Shown: in pieces, positions 24,301-34,848 of the stretch
Numbering within the stretch: the first letter of the stretch is position 1
How the letters are laid out: each line of letters begins with the position of its first letter
Source: Zantedeschia hybrid cultivar
Taxonomy: Eukaryota > Streptophyta > Magnoliopsida > Alismatales > Araceae
Length of the DNA stretch: 64,000 bases
Reading direction: 5' to 3'
NCBI GenBank assembly: GCA_030544215.1
Contig: JARZZO010000002.1
Location: 77,135,150-77,199,149, forward strand
The notes under the pieces: generated by a model
What the model was told of the DNA's origin: nothing
The model's database searches: none
What the model saw: the letters and a program-made list of their open reading frames with translations, nothing else
Translations under genes and position numbers: made by a program

Positions 24301-26122
24301 GGGCAACATTTCTTCATCAAACAAATCTCATTGCATGGTGGAAGAACTGATCAAATGGTCCTCCATTCGCCCTAGACTTTTCCCTCTACAATTGTTAAAA
24401 AAAAATTATGCATCCTTGCGATTCAACAATTCAGATCATAGTTGTTGGATGTGCAAGAAAGGTGTAATGCACCAAGTCCTCTTTTATGAGGCTTGACATA
24501 CATGATGAGAAGGCAACTATTCCGAATCTTCTTGAAATCCGTACAAAGTAATAGAGTCTAGATCTCCTCGACGTACTTATTGATAGAAGTTAGTAAGTAT
24601 AAAGAGGTACATTTACAAAAGAACCCCTCACATAAAATATTGGCTCCCTCTTCTCTACAGGGGGGGATTCCATTCATAGTAATATGCCTCGCTAATGCAT
24701 GGTAAGGGTACTAACAAAAGGAGGGAAGTTCTAGCTTAGTACTCTCTAGGGATGTCAACGTGTCAAAAACGGTGTGGATGGTGGATCATCCATTTTCTTA
24801 TCCACAAAATAGACTGTCTGTCCATTAGTTATCCTATAATTACCAAAAAAGGAGATATATGAAACTGCTTCTTAGTATTAGAAAAGAAGCGATTATCATC
24901 ATGTTATTAGATAGTTAAGAATCAACATGAGAAGTTATGAAAGCCGAAGTTGAAGTACAATTTTACCATAAATTATCCATTTGAAGAGAAATATAAACAC
25001 GAAAAATATTCTTAAGTTCTACTTTGTTTGTAGAATTAGGAAAGAATAAGGTCCTATATTCCTAAAATAAGGCTAGTGATGATTTGATTGGAAGAATTAG
25101 TTATTCCACACCTCCTAAAATTAGGTGAATAAGCAATTCCACCTTACACCTAAGAATTTAATATTTCGTCTTAGATTTTGTCCCGTTATCAAAGTGTAAC
25201 ACATTCTGTTATCAAAGTGGTGGGAAGCAAGTCACTCAAATTAAAGTTCCCTCATCAATAACATAGCATAAAAATAACAAGTTGAACTAAATCATAGTAA
25301 AATAATTTCTCTCACTTAAAAGTCCACAATATCCTTAAAAGACACATAAAATAAGAAAATGATAAGATATATAATAATATTAAAATATAATAATATGGAT
25401 TCATAGGTAGGAGCAGAGTGGTTTTGTAAACAAGATTATCTATTTTTGTATCCATTAAGAAAATATATTTTTAAAAATTAATTTTTTTTACATCTGTTAA
25501 TTAACTAATCGAAAATAAAGAAAATTTTTGAGAAACCGCCTATAGGCTAAAGAAACAGGTTAATTGGATAATGGGTAACCAATGACATCTCTACCAGAGG
25601 AGTGCTATTATACCACTCTTTTTACCACCCATTTGCTACACTCAGATGATTCTTATTGAAACTACTTTTGACACAATTTTTGTTATAATTAATGCCTTCA
25701 ATGAGAATTTTTTGATGAAGTAATCAAACACAAGCAATGCTAAGGTGACAGGAATTCTTCTCCATTTTTTTTACTCTCTCAAAGAAAAGATAGAGGTTGT
25801 AAGCTTTTTGAAGAGGTAATTAATGAGATCTTTAAAGGAGAAAACGTATCAATTGAGGCTACATCAGTTAGGTAAACAAAATGGGTAAGACTTTACGTCA
25901 CAGTAGCATTATCCATGAAACACCTCCCTACCATCAAGTATTCGTTTCCCTACCATCAAGTCTCACCTATGAGAGCCTGCAAGACGCCTAAGCAGTCCTC
26001 AAACCCTTGTTTCCCCATGCATCCAGCTTGCCCACCTGGCCTCTTGCTCCCCCATGCAATTCTCCATCTCTTCTCGTGCATGTTGTGTGTAGGATTCTGC
26101 CTGTGTTTCCTGAAGTGCAGAC
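24301..26122. other. Intergenic AT-rich region upstream of the PPR gene
   Basis: No gene is seen. A segment near 25020-25160 (AAGAATAAGG...GGAATTGC-type words on either strand) resembles the AT-rich element near 45000-45200. The frame at 25915-26127 lies mostly upstream of the PPR start and has no support. Confidence 0.45.
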
Positions 26123-26128
26123 TATAAA
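26123..26128 (+). promoter_or_regulatory. Possible TATA box of the PPR gene
   Basis: TATAAA (in ACTATAAACAC) lies 42 bp before the chosen start codon. If used, the leader would be very short (about 10-15 nt). This is an inference from position only. Confidence 0.35.
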
Positions 26129-26169
26129 CACAAGGTTTTGCTCCTACAGCACTGTGGAACTCTAAGCAG

Positions 26170-27945
26170 ATGCTCCACTGCTCATCCCTCTCCCTCTCTC
26201 CAAACCCTCTAGGCCCCCATAGCAAACCCATCTTCCCACCCTTGGATAAGAAGACATGCTCAAACCTGAGAGAAATCCGACAACTCCATGCCCAGCTGAT
26301 CACCACAGGCTTCATCCACCACGTCCCCTCTTTCAACAGGCTCCTCTCCCTCTCCCTCTCCATCTCTTCACCACTGGATGGCTCAGCAGGCCTGGAATAT
26401 GCCTGTAAGCTCTTCAACCACACCCACCATGCCAACTCAGTCATCTGGAACACCATCATTAGGGGCATGGTCAACCACAATCTCCCCACCATGGCACTCT
26501 TGGCATATCTTGAGATGCTCCAAGAATCCAACTTTTTTCCTGATAGGTTCACATTCCCATCTCTGTTCAAGGCTTGTGCCCAGTTGGTGGCCTTGGTGGA
26601 GGGGAGGGCCCTCCATGGGCAGGTCATCAGGTATGAACTCAGCAATGACAGGTATGTGCAGACCACTTTGATTGCCATGTATGCAGCCTGTGGGGATCTG
26701 AGATCTGCCAGAGCTGTGTTTGATAGGATGGATGGCAGTAGAAACCAGGTTGCCTGGTCATCCATGATTAGTGGGTATGCTAGGAACTATTGCCCTGAGG
26801 AAGCACTGGGTTTGTTCTTGGAAATGGAACAAAGTGGGCAAGAGCCTGATGAAGTCACGATGACTAGTGCCCTCTCAGCTTGTGCAGAATTGAGAGAGTT
26901 GGACCGTGGGAAAAGGTTGCATTCTCGCATTGAGCAGTCTGGTGGACGAGTGTGTGTTGTTCTCGGGACCGCGCTTGTGGATATGTATGCCAAATGTGGG
27001 GCGTTGGATTTGGCAAGGAAGGTGTTCGACCAAATGCCTGAGAGAAATGTGGTGGCTTGGTCTGCTATGATATCTGGGTGCATTCAGAACAACCAGTGCA
27101 AAGAGGCTCTGAGGCTGTTCAAGAGGATGTTGGCTGAGGCTGACGAAGAACCAAATGAAATCACCGTCATGGCGGCACTTTCTGCTTGTGCTCGAATGGG
27201 TGATTTGGACATGGGAAGATGGGTTCATGCATACATAGACAAAGTTCAGCTAAATCATTCAACTAGTCTACTGAACTCTTTGATCGACATGTACTCAAAA
27301 TGTGGAAGAATTGATATTGCTTGCCAGATTTTCGATGGCATAGTGGAGAAGGATATTGTCTCCTGGAATGTCGTGATTGCCGGTCTTGCACGTCATGGGC
27401 TCGGTAAGCTTGCGCTTGAGAAGTTCTCTCTAATGCAGGAGGCAGGGTTTCAGCCAGATGATATAACCTTTATTGCAGTGTTATCAGCCTGTAGCCATGC
27501 TGGGCTTGTGGAGGAAGGCTGCTGCTATTACCGTGAAATGTCTGAAAAGTATGCAATCATACCGAAACTGGAACATTATGGGTGTATGGTGGATCTCTTC
27601 TGCAGAGCTGGAATGCTTGATGAAGCCGAAAAGTTCATAGGAGAATTGCCTGTGGAGCCTAAAGCAGAGATTTGGGGGGCTTTGCTAAATGGCTGCAGAG
27701 TCCATAACAATGTAAGACTTGGCAAGAATGCAGCCTATCGGCTGCTCAATATCGAGCCCTTCCACGACGGCGTTTATGTTCTTTTGTCGAACATATTGGC
27801 TAACAGGAAGCAGTGGGAAGATGCGAGAAGACTAAGAGCTTTGATGCATGAAAGAGGGATTCAGAAAACACCAGGTTGCAGCTCCATTGAAGTGGGGGGT
27901 GTTGTACATGAATTTATGGCTGGTGACAGTCCAAACCAAGAATAA
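26170..27945 (+). CDS. Intronless PLS-class pentatricopeptide-repeat protein with E-type end
   Basis: One uninterrupted 591-codon frame. The first ~35 residues are Ser/Pro/Leu-rich with few acids, as in organelle transit peptides. Then comes the usual PLS-protein start (R-Q-L-H-A-Q-L-I-T-T-G-F). About ten P/L/S-type repeats of 31-36 residues follow, with hallmark words such as L-I-D-M-Y-S-K-C-G, A-R-K-V-F-D-Q-M-P-E-R-N-V-V-A-W-S and L-S-A-C-S-H-A-G-L-V-E-E-G. An E-type end runs from ~E490 (W-G-A-L-L-N-G-C, Y-V-L-L-S-N-I, P-G-C-S-S-I-E). There is no DYW domain. Such proteins bind specific organelle RNA bases and guide C-to-U editing or processing in chloroplast or mitochondrion, partnering with a DYW-type deaminase. 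Intronless structure is normal for the family. The frame stays open for 24 more codons after the TAA at 27943, so the last residues may be truncated. The RNA target is unknown. Confidence 0.95.
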   Translation: MLHCSSLSLSPNPLGPHSKPIFPPLDKKTCSNLREIRQLHAQLITTGFIHHVPSFNRLLSLSLSISSPLDGSAGLEYACKLFNHTHHANSVIWNTIIRGMVNHNLPTMALLAYLEMLQESNFFPDRFTFPSLFKACAQLVALVEGRALHGQVIRYELSNDRYVQTTLIAMYAACGDLRSARAVFDRMDGSRNQVAWSSMISGYARNYCPEEALGLFLEMEQSGQEPDEVTMTSALSACAELRELDRGKRLHSRIEQSGGRVCVVLGTALVDMYAKCGALDLARKVFDQMPERNVVAWSAMISGCIQNNQCKEALRLFKRMLAEADEEPNEITVMAALSACARMGDLDMGRWVHAYIDKVQLNHSTSLLNSLIDMYSKCGRIDIACQIFDGIVEKDIVSWNVVIAGLARHGLGKLALEKFSLMQEAGFQPDDITFIAVLSACSHAGLVEEGCCYYREMSEKYAIIPKLEHYGCMVDLFCRAGMLDEAEKFIGELPVEPKAEIWGALLNGCRVHNNVRLGKNAAYRLLNIEPFHDGVYVLLSNILANRKQWEDARRLRALMHERGIQKTPGCSSIEVGGVVHEFMAGDSPNQE

Positions 27946-29349
27946 GAAAAGATGGATTTGGTGATTGTGAGGTTGCATCTGTGGAACATATTTGATGCTG
28001 GGTTATGTAGGTCTAAGTAGCCTTCTACTACATTGTAGTTTGGGGCTGTGGGTTTCTATATTGTGGGCCTCCTAATGAAGAGGCATTAGAAAACAGTAAT
28101 GTTCACATTCTCACAACCGTACAGCACCAAGAAATCGAATTTAATTAGAAAACTCTTCCATGTTTTGGAACCTGGACTTTAAAGTCCATTGATGCAAGCG
28201 GCTTGTAAGTTTTGAGAAATACTCACCGCAGTGTCTCTCTACATATCGCAGTACAACTATGGCCCACCCACACTGCACCATCAGATCTGATGGCAATTGA
28301 ACTCCAGTGCTTGAAGGGCATTGCAACAAGTATTTAAGGCCAACTCACCTAGACCATAACAACATAAGGCTATGTAGGTCATTCTTAATGCCCCACGTTT
28401 ATCAACCTAATATTTGATTGAGGAGAGATTTTTCTTTAATCAAGCTTGGTCTCATTGATAAAGGTGCTACATATATATAAATTTTTTGAGTACCATGTAA
28501 ATACTCGTATAAGAATACAATCGATCTTGGCATCCTATGTTCTTTTTTATGTGACTTCTTGTTGAATGGTTTCGCTTGATGTCCTCCTCGCTCCAAGTAT
28601 AATATGTCTCTTAAAATTATATGCCATGAATAACATAAGTTTGCAGGCCCACAAATGTATATAAAATAATAAGAAACATTGATCTACATTAAGGGAGTAC
28701 ATCTCTAGAAGGAGATAGAAATTTACAACCCAGATTACAAGAGAGAGAGAAGGAGGCACCTAGGTCCCATAAAACAAACCACATCATGCATTCACATACA
28801 CATCATCACATGATAAGTTAGGTCCATGATCATCCACCTATCCACACATACATCACATGTGTAAGGTGTTGACTATCACATAGTTAATCTTTGTAATAAT
28901 CATTATTTAAAAAATACTAATTATATTCACAATATAATTAAAATTACTTTTAACTAAACAATTTTAGTTAAAATAAGAAAATAAAGGCTAAACAATTTAG
29001 ACAATAAAGTATATCCCATCATCGCACGTTGAATTTCGAACTAAAAATTATTAATTGGTTAATTATAATCAAATTATAATAAAAATTAATAAAAGGTTTT
29101 AAGTTAACCATTAACTAAAACTTGAATTAAAAAATTTTAAAACAATTTTAAAAGTTGTTAACCTATAAAAAGAGGGATTAAAATCATTTAATATTAATAA
29201 AATAATTTTAAACGAGTTTTAAACTATTTAAAACTTTTTAAAAGAATTTAAAAACCCCTTTTAAAAAGGTTAACTAGGCTTAAAATGGGTTAAATAGGGT
29301 TAAACAGGGCTAAAATACCCCTTGCAGATCCGGTTCAGGTTTGGATCAA
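27946..29349. other. PPR 3' region and AT-rich intergenic DNA
   Basis: No second gene is visible. 28840-29320 is strongly AT-rich with AAATTTTAAAA-like words and no coding signal. 29270-29349 already belongs to the sequence that received the hAT MITE (see 29358). Confidence 0.5.
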
Positions 29350-29357
29350 CCGAGCGG

Positions 29358-29787
29358 TAGGGGTGTGCATAATTCGGTTCAAACCGAAAAACTGAACCGA
29401 ACCGAGTGATTCGGTTCGGTTCGGTTCGGTTTGGAGTCAGGTTCGGTTCGGTTCGGTTTCAGAAAGTTGTGAAACCGAACCGAACCGAAAAACCGAATAA
29501 ATTGATTTTTTAAAGTAAATAGGTATTTATATTAACATTATGCATATAAATGTTTTAATATTTTAATATCATATATATATTTATGTATAAATAAATATTT
29601 TTAAAATATAATTTTAATATTAAATACATATATATACATTTAATATCAATAAAATATGAAATTTCGGTTTGAACCGAACCGAACCGAAATTTTTCGGTTC
29701 GGTTCGGTTCGGTTTCCAATGTCAGTTCGGTTCGGTTCGGGTTGAAGAAATTTCCTCCAAAACCGAACCGAACCGTGCACACCCCTA
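29358..29787. mobile_element. hAT-type MITE rich in CGGTT/AACCG repeats, 430 bp
   Basis: The terminal inverted repeats are perfect over 12 bp: TAGGGGTGTGCA at 29358 and its complement ending 29787. They are flanked by the perfect 8-bp direct repeat CCGAGCGG at 29350-29357 and 29788-29795. An 8-bp duplication and a TAGGGGTG-type end are standard for hAT elements. The interior carries blocks of (CGGTT)n and (AACCG)n in opposite orientations, so most of it can fold back. An AT-rich core is at 29500-29660. It has no coding capacity; a hAT transposase elsewhere in the genome must have moved it. Confidence 0.93.
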
Positions 29788-29795
29788 CCGAGCGG

Positions 29796-30145
29796 GTCCA
29801 AGAGACCCACGGAGGGGGACTCGTCCCCTTCTCCTTCTCTGCCTGTTAGGGCTCCCCCGCCCCTCCCTGTGTAGCAGCAACAACAGTGGACCCTAGCTAC
29901 CGCCGTCGGCTACCACCGGCACCTGCCGCCGGTGGTTGCCTGTCCGACAATTCAGTCGGCGGCGCCCCTGTCGGTGGTGGTAGGAGATACGATCGGATCT
30001 CTTCCATGGTGTTTCAAACACCCACAAACTATGTTCTCCTTCATCTGGTGCTCAAAAAATTGTCAAAACAATTTTCCTTTGAGCATCTTTGATTCTTAAC
30101 AACTCTGGAATACTTCCAAGATTATTCAAACGAAAAACGGGATTC
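29796..30145 (-). mobile_element. Internal fragment of the old copia-type element, left of the gypsy insertion
   Basis: If the gypsy element 30151-40190 and one CATAA copy are removed, this sequence joins 40196 onward. That segment leads into a minus-strand primer-binding site and LTR at 40470-41900, so both flanks belong to one older element. The stretch is GC-rich on the left (CCGCCGGTGG-like words) and has no intact gene. Frames at 29669-30092 are not supported as genes. I do not see its other LTR to the left. Confidence 0.5.
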
Positions 30146-30150
30146 ATAAT

Positions 30151-30754
30151 GATGTAGCCGAAGCTATCACTAATGGATTCTGAAGGCAAAATCCGTATGT
30201 GATCCGAAAGACCAGTTGTTGAAGCGGACCCGGACGAAGAAATTGGCGAAGAATCAAGCCGAGACTCCTGCGAGAAGAAGAACCAGTCAGCGAGGGTCCT
30301 GGGTTTCGGCCCAGGAGAACCCCCTCCGATGGTTAAGTCAGTCTCTGAAGAAGACTTAATTTAGAAGGAAGAAAGAAGAAGCTTAAGTGCTTGAGGTGTA
30401 CCTTTTCCGCAATGAATAGCCTTCTTTTTATAACGGAGGATGGAGGTTCTCTTCTTGTAGTAGCCGATGTAGGACTATTTTGGGGTTTGAGAGGAAATTG
30501 CCGAAATACCCCGTTAATAGGCCGATGGCTAGATAGCAGTTAACCGGAATGGGCCGGGCCCATTTCGGCCTATTATTTGCTATTACTGGGTCGAATATGG
30601 TTGTTAACAGAGCCCACCGCTTGGGCCGAATCTGTACCATTTCAATAAGGCGCCTGGGCCATTTCTGTTCAATTGTCTGCCGAATGTGATTCGGCTCTTT
30701 CTCTTACTTGGGTCAGCCCCCTAGTGCCGGGCCTAATCTGATTCTCCCCCACCA
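30151..30754 (-). repeat. 3' LTR of element 2
   Basis: Plus-strand ends are TGATGT and CCACCA, so on the element strand it runs TGGTGG...ACATCA. It matches 39580-40190 over its whole length. A minus-strand TATAAAAAG box is at 30424-30432. In this LTR it could drive read-through into the flanking copia remnant. Confidence 0.95.
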
Positions 30755-31414
30755 CAGGGCCCCCTACTCTCGTCGTTCTCAACTTTATGAAACGCCGAGA
30801 GTAAAATCTGAAACCCTTATGGAAGGACATCAAATTCGATAGATGATCTTCGTTTGAAACTGTTATCGACATTCTTGTCTAAAAACTGTAAGTGGGTCAC
30901 AGTCTCGTCTCAAGCCGAGAGTTGGTGACAAACAGTCTCGTCTCAGGCCGAGACTTGGTCACAAACACCTTCGTCCCAGGCCAAGACTTGGTGACAAACA
31001 CCTTCGTCCCAAGCTAAGAAATGGCAGGGTTACCAGAACATTTTGGGGCGCCAGGTGATGGCGGAAATGACTTTGAATCTCCCGCCTTCACGGTCGCATC
31101 GCAACAAGCGCATGACACGTGTTGAACATCTGGACGGGTAGTCAAAAGGACAGGAGATCTCAACCGTCAGCAGTCATCACTCGGATTACCACCAGTCCGG
31201 CCCCCGGCACGGGGATCGGGACACGCGGCGAGCATCCGGAGGAATAGCTGAAGGGTCAGGCCACTCCCGGCCGTTGATCGCCTCTCTTCGATCCCGTAGC
31301 TTGCTCATCATCATAGCAAAGGACGGGACACGTAGCAAACATCGGAGCGAGGGGGAGACGAAAAGTTGGAGGATCTCGACCGTCGGTCAGCCGCCCAACC
31401 TCCTTAGGCTCCCT
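30755..31414. other. Spacer between 3' LTR and the antisense gene of element 2
   Basis: On the element strand the bases just before the LTR form a G-rich tract (AGAGTAGGGGGCCCTG), the likely polypurine tract. The spacer holds the 33-bp tandem array at 30900-31025 and the upstream region of the + strand gene. No separate gene is seen; the - strand frame 31256-31507 is a shadow. Confidence 0.6.
30900..31025 (+). repeat. 33-bp tandem repeat, four copies
   Basis: Copies start at 30900, 30933, 30966 and 30999. The unit is CA(G/C)(T/C)CTCGTCTCA-like, then RGCCGAGACTTGGTGACAAA, with the last copy decaying. It lies about 390 bp upstream of the TATA box of the antisense gene, so it could act as a regulatory block. 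That role is inference. Confidence 0.85.
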
Positions 31415-31422
31415 TATAAATA
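31415..31422 (+). promoter_or_regulatory. TATA box of the gene carried antisense in element 2
   Basis: TATAAATA in CCTTATAAATATCGG context lies on the + strand 205 bp upstream of the first ATG of the antisense gene frame. It is followed by a pyrimidine-rich stretch (31455-31475) that looks like a plant leader. It suggests transcription opposite to the element's own genome. Confidence 0.6.
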
Positions 31423-31626
31423 TCGGCTTCGTTCTCCTCAAAACTGCTCCTTTGCTTTCTCTCTCTTCTTCTTCGCACCAGAGCGTTCCTGCGGCAGCGC
31501 CGCGCACGTCTTTTCTTCTCCGGCCGCGAGTGTTCCATCGAGGCCGTCCGGGGACGTCTTGTCAATCGCAGGGGAGTTCCTGATCTGAGGGTAAGCCTTA
31601 GCTCCAGCCTTTTCTTCTTTTGATTC

Positions 31627-34055
31627 ATGTCCAGTAGTTCCTTTTCGGCCGAGAGCAATTCGTCGTGCTCTTCATCTAAACCTACTCCCCAATCTTCTCT
31701 ATCATCTCCCTTTTCCTCGAACTCCTTTCTTTTCGTCATGGCGGACAAGACAGAATCGGTCCCTGCTCCTGCCGAGCCCTCCACAAGCGGCCGCCGTCAG
31801 GCCGAGAAGGTCTTGGATGTAGCATGTGCCCTTAGCGTCGAGGAACTGACGGGCATAACTAATTATTATCTGATTCCATCTTGGATGACACCCGTTCGGC
31901 CTGGGAGGCATATAAGAGCCAACTCTCCTCGGCCGGGCTCTTTCTCAATTTATGAGCACATCTTTCAGGCGGGCTTTCGTTTTCCCCTCCACCCATTCGT
32001 CGTGAAACTCCTAAGTTTCTATAGGCTGGCTCCGTCTCAGTTCTTTCCGAATTCCTGGCGGACAGTTTACGCCTTTTTGGCTCTTAATTTTATACTTGAC
32101 TTCGTCCCTTCTGTAAATCTCTTCCGTTATCTTTTCAAAATCAAACCCTAAGGAAAATCTTCTTAGTTCTGCTTCGTTCCCCGCTTCGGCCGGAGGATCT
32201 TCTCCGGGAAGCCCTCGTCCATTCACCATTGGAAAGAGGGTTTCTTTTTTATCTCTTTACCATAGGGGAATAAGGGTGTCTAGCCCTTCCCCACTGAATG
32301 GGGGCCCTTGGCCGAAGGTATTTCCGAGTGCCCCTCCCTTAACCCCGAACAGCTCGTTGATGCCCACCTCTTCGAAGATGACGCTCCATACAACATTGTC
32401 GAGCTTCTCGAGGATGAGTATAGGGTCATAGCGATGGGAGCCTGGCCGGACCCGTCGCACCCTCCTACCCGAGCTTTTCCCTACCTTCCTCCTGGAGATG
32501 CCCCAGGAGAAACCATGGCGAGGGCTACAGCGACTAGGGCTCCGGCCGAGGCCCATCGTCCGTCCAATGAGGGCGCTGAAGCAATGGCCGAGGGTAAGTC
32601 GGCTCTGGGTCATACAATTGTTGTTGAATTTCACCTAACTCTTCTTCTGCTCTGCTTTCAGAAATGTCTAGTCTCGGAAACCTCAAGGGCCGGATTTCCC
32701 GGCAATCCGTGCCGTCTCGATCGTCCCAGCCACGTCCTAGGGAAGGGAGGTCGGCCGAAGGGATCTTGGCATCGAATGCTCGCCTAGCGCAACAAACGGC
32801 AACCTCTTCCCAATGTCGTGCGGCCACCGCTGCTCTCGAGAGGGAGCGACAGAAGGGCAAGGCAGTTGCCGAGGGAAGCGAGCGGTCCGAGAAGCGGAAG
32901 CGCCGGGATGATCGCGACAAGAGGGGATCTGCTCCTGTGACCAAGAAGTCAGTCGCAGGATGGGATGCTCTGCTCGCTTCATCTCCCCAGCCACAGAGGG
33001 ACGACTCCCCTTCGGCTACAGGCGCTGCGATGGATACCGTGCTGTCGTATCCTTTCAGGACGGCCGGGACCCACATGTCTCGGGAATACGGGCACGAGCC
33101 ATGGCGTCCGGACATGGGGGTCTTCACCGATGACAATCTGGATGACTTCGAGACGTGTTTGCGCCTGGTTCGGGGCTTGACCATCCCGATGGCCGAAGAC
33201 GAGATCCGGGAGCTTTCTTCGGAGGGTCTGTCTCGGCAGTGCGTCCGCCATGCCATCCAAGTGAGACTTCTCTCTTTATCCTTACTTCTTTCTGTTGTTT
33301 CCTTTAGTTGTCTTGACTTATGTTTTTCATTTTCTCTTCTGTAGGCCGCAATCATGTGTGGGGCTCTCGCTCGCCGTCAGGCTCTCATCCAGCGGAAACT
33401 GCAGGATGTGGACCACGCCGTGGACCACCTGGCCGCGGGCAAGGTGGCCTCGGTGCAGCGAAACCTCGAGGCTAACATCGATACCCTTATTGGGGAAAAC
33501 GTGCGGTTGCGGTCTGACCTGGACAGACAGAAGGAGGTGGTTCGAGTAGCCTACGAGGCCCAGGAGAAGGCCGAAAAACAACTAGATCAGGCTCGAGCGG
33601 AGATCGAGTCTTTAAAGGCCGAGATCCAGGATAAGGAGAAGGAGCGGGACGAGGAACGCCGCCGTTACGCCGAAGTCGTCTCGGCCCTGAAAGCAGATTT
33701 GGAGGCTAAAACAAAAGAGGCCGATGACGTCGCTCGCACAGCCATGACGAGTTATAAAGAAGGTCCGGAGTATGCCGATGAGATGCTCGATGCCGGGGCC
33801 AAAGCGGCCGCAACCATGTTCGATCTGGCGATGGCCATTGCCCAAAAGGCTTGTCCGGACACAGATTTGACTGGTTTCGGCTTCCCCACCGAAGAAGAAG
33901 GCGATCAACTCTTAGCCTAGTGGCAACAACTTAAGGCCGAGAGGATCCCGACTTCTCTAGAAGATGCGGCAGCAGGTTCGGACCATGCTTCTTCTCCTCC
34001 GACGTCTCCAGGCTACTCCCCTGTCGATGTAGATGGCGCAGATGCCGATAGCTGA
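31627..34055 (+). pseudogene. Spliced antisense gene of element 2 (gypsy-type 'transposase' domain plus coiled coil), decayed
   Basis: Segments by hand: 31627-32593, 32662-33260 and 33345-34055, joined by GT-AG introns 32594-32661 (AGGGTAAGTC...CTTTCAG) and 33261-33344 (GTGAGA...CTGTAG) whose phases agree. Segment 1 has F-P-L-H-P-F-V-V-K-L-L, A-P-S-Q-F-F-P-N-S-W-R and S-I-H-H-W-K-E-G-F-F-F words, as in the Pfam family called putative gypsy type transposon (PF04195). Segment 2 is basic and low-complexity (KRKRRDDRDKR). Segment 3 is a long heptad coiled coil (near residues of 33480-33730) with an acidic tail. Stops at 32149, 32164, 32263, 32281 and 33918 interrupt an otherwise coherent frame, so this copy is not functional. 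The start could be 31627 or 31738 (MADKTES). The molecular role of this family is unknown. The 'transposase' name is historical. Confidence 0.75.
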
Positions 34056-34277
34056 TCTGGGGGCTTGTCCCGGATGTTTTTACTTTTGAGTTGCTGAATC
34101 CAAGTACATGGCCTGCTGTACTTCTCATATATATATAGAAGTGATTTGTACTTACCCGTTTTAGACAATTCTCCTTTGCATTTTGTTTTCCTCGGATATA
34201 CTATCCTTTAGCCGGATCAATGGCATAACATCCTAAGAAGATAACCGAGTTCGGTCCTGTATGGGGCCAAAACCATG

Positions 34278-34785
34278 CCGCTCCCAATACCGTTTGCATG
34301 GCCGAAGCTACTCCCGGTACGGTTTACACGGACTTAGAATAATGCCACTCCCGATACGGTTTGCATGGCCGAAGCCACTCCCGGTACGGTTTACACGGAC
34401 TTAGAATAATGCCGCTCCCGATACGGTTTGCATGGCCAAAGCCACTCCCGATACGGTTTACACGGTCTTAGAATAAAGCCACTCCCGATACGGTTTACAC
34501 GGTCTTAGAATAATGCCGCTCCCGATACGGTTTGCATGGCCGAAGCTACTCCCGGTACGGTTTACACGGACTTAGAATAATGCCGCTCCCGATATAGTTT
34601 GCATGGCCGAAGCCACTCCCGGTACGGTTTACACGGACTTAGAATAATGCCGTTCCCGATACGGTTTGTATGGCCGAAGCCACTCCCGGTAGGGTTTACA
34701 CAGACTTAGAATAATGCCGCTCCCAATACGGTTTGCATGGCCGAAGCCACTCCCGGTAGGGTTTACACGGACTTAGAATAATGTC
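34278..34785 (+). repeat. 67-bp tandem array with two-half higher-order structure
   Basis: About seven and a half units. Each 67-bp unit has two related ~33-bp halves: CCGCTCCCGATACGGTTTGC + ATGGCCGAAG and CCACTCCCGGTACGGTTTAC + ACGGACTTAGAATAATG. One unit (near 34477) has only the second kind of half. It lies between the antisense gene end and the integrase end of element 2. Confidence 0.9.
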
Positions 34786-34848
34786 GGACACAACATTTCA
34801 GAACAAAGTATTCATTTAAGGTGTCCGGTCGAAGCCCGGGAAAACATT

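Noticed and set aside
31404..31784. Reverse-strand frames across 31256-33581
   Set aside because: They mirror the GC-rich + strand antisense gene, whose frame, splice sites and family words are better supported.
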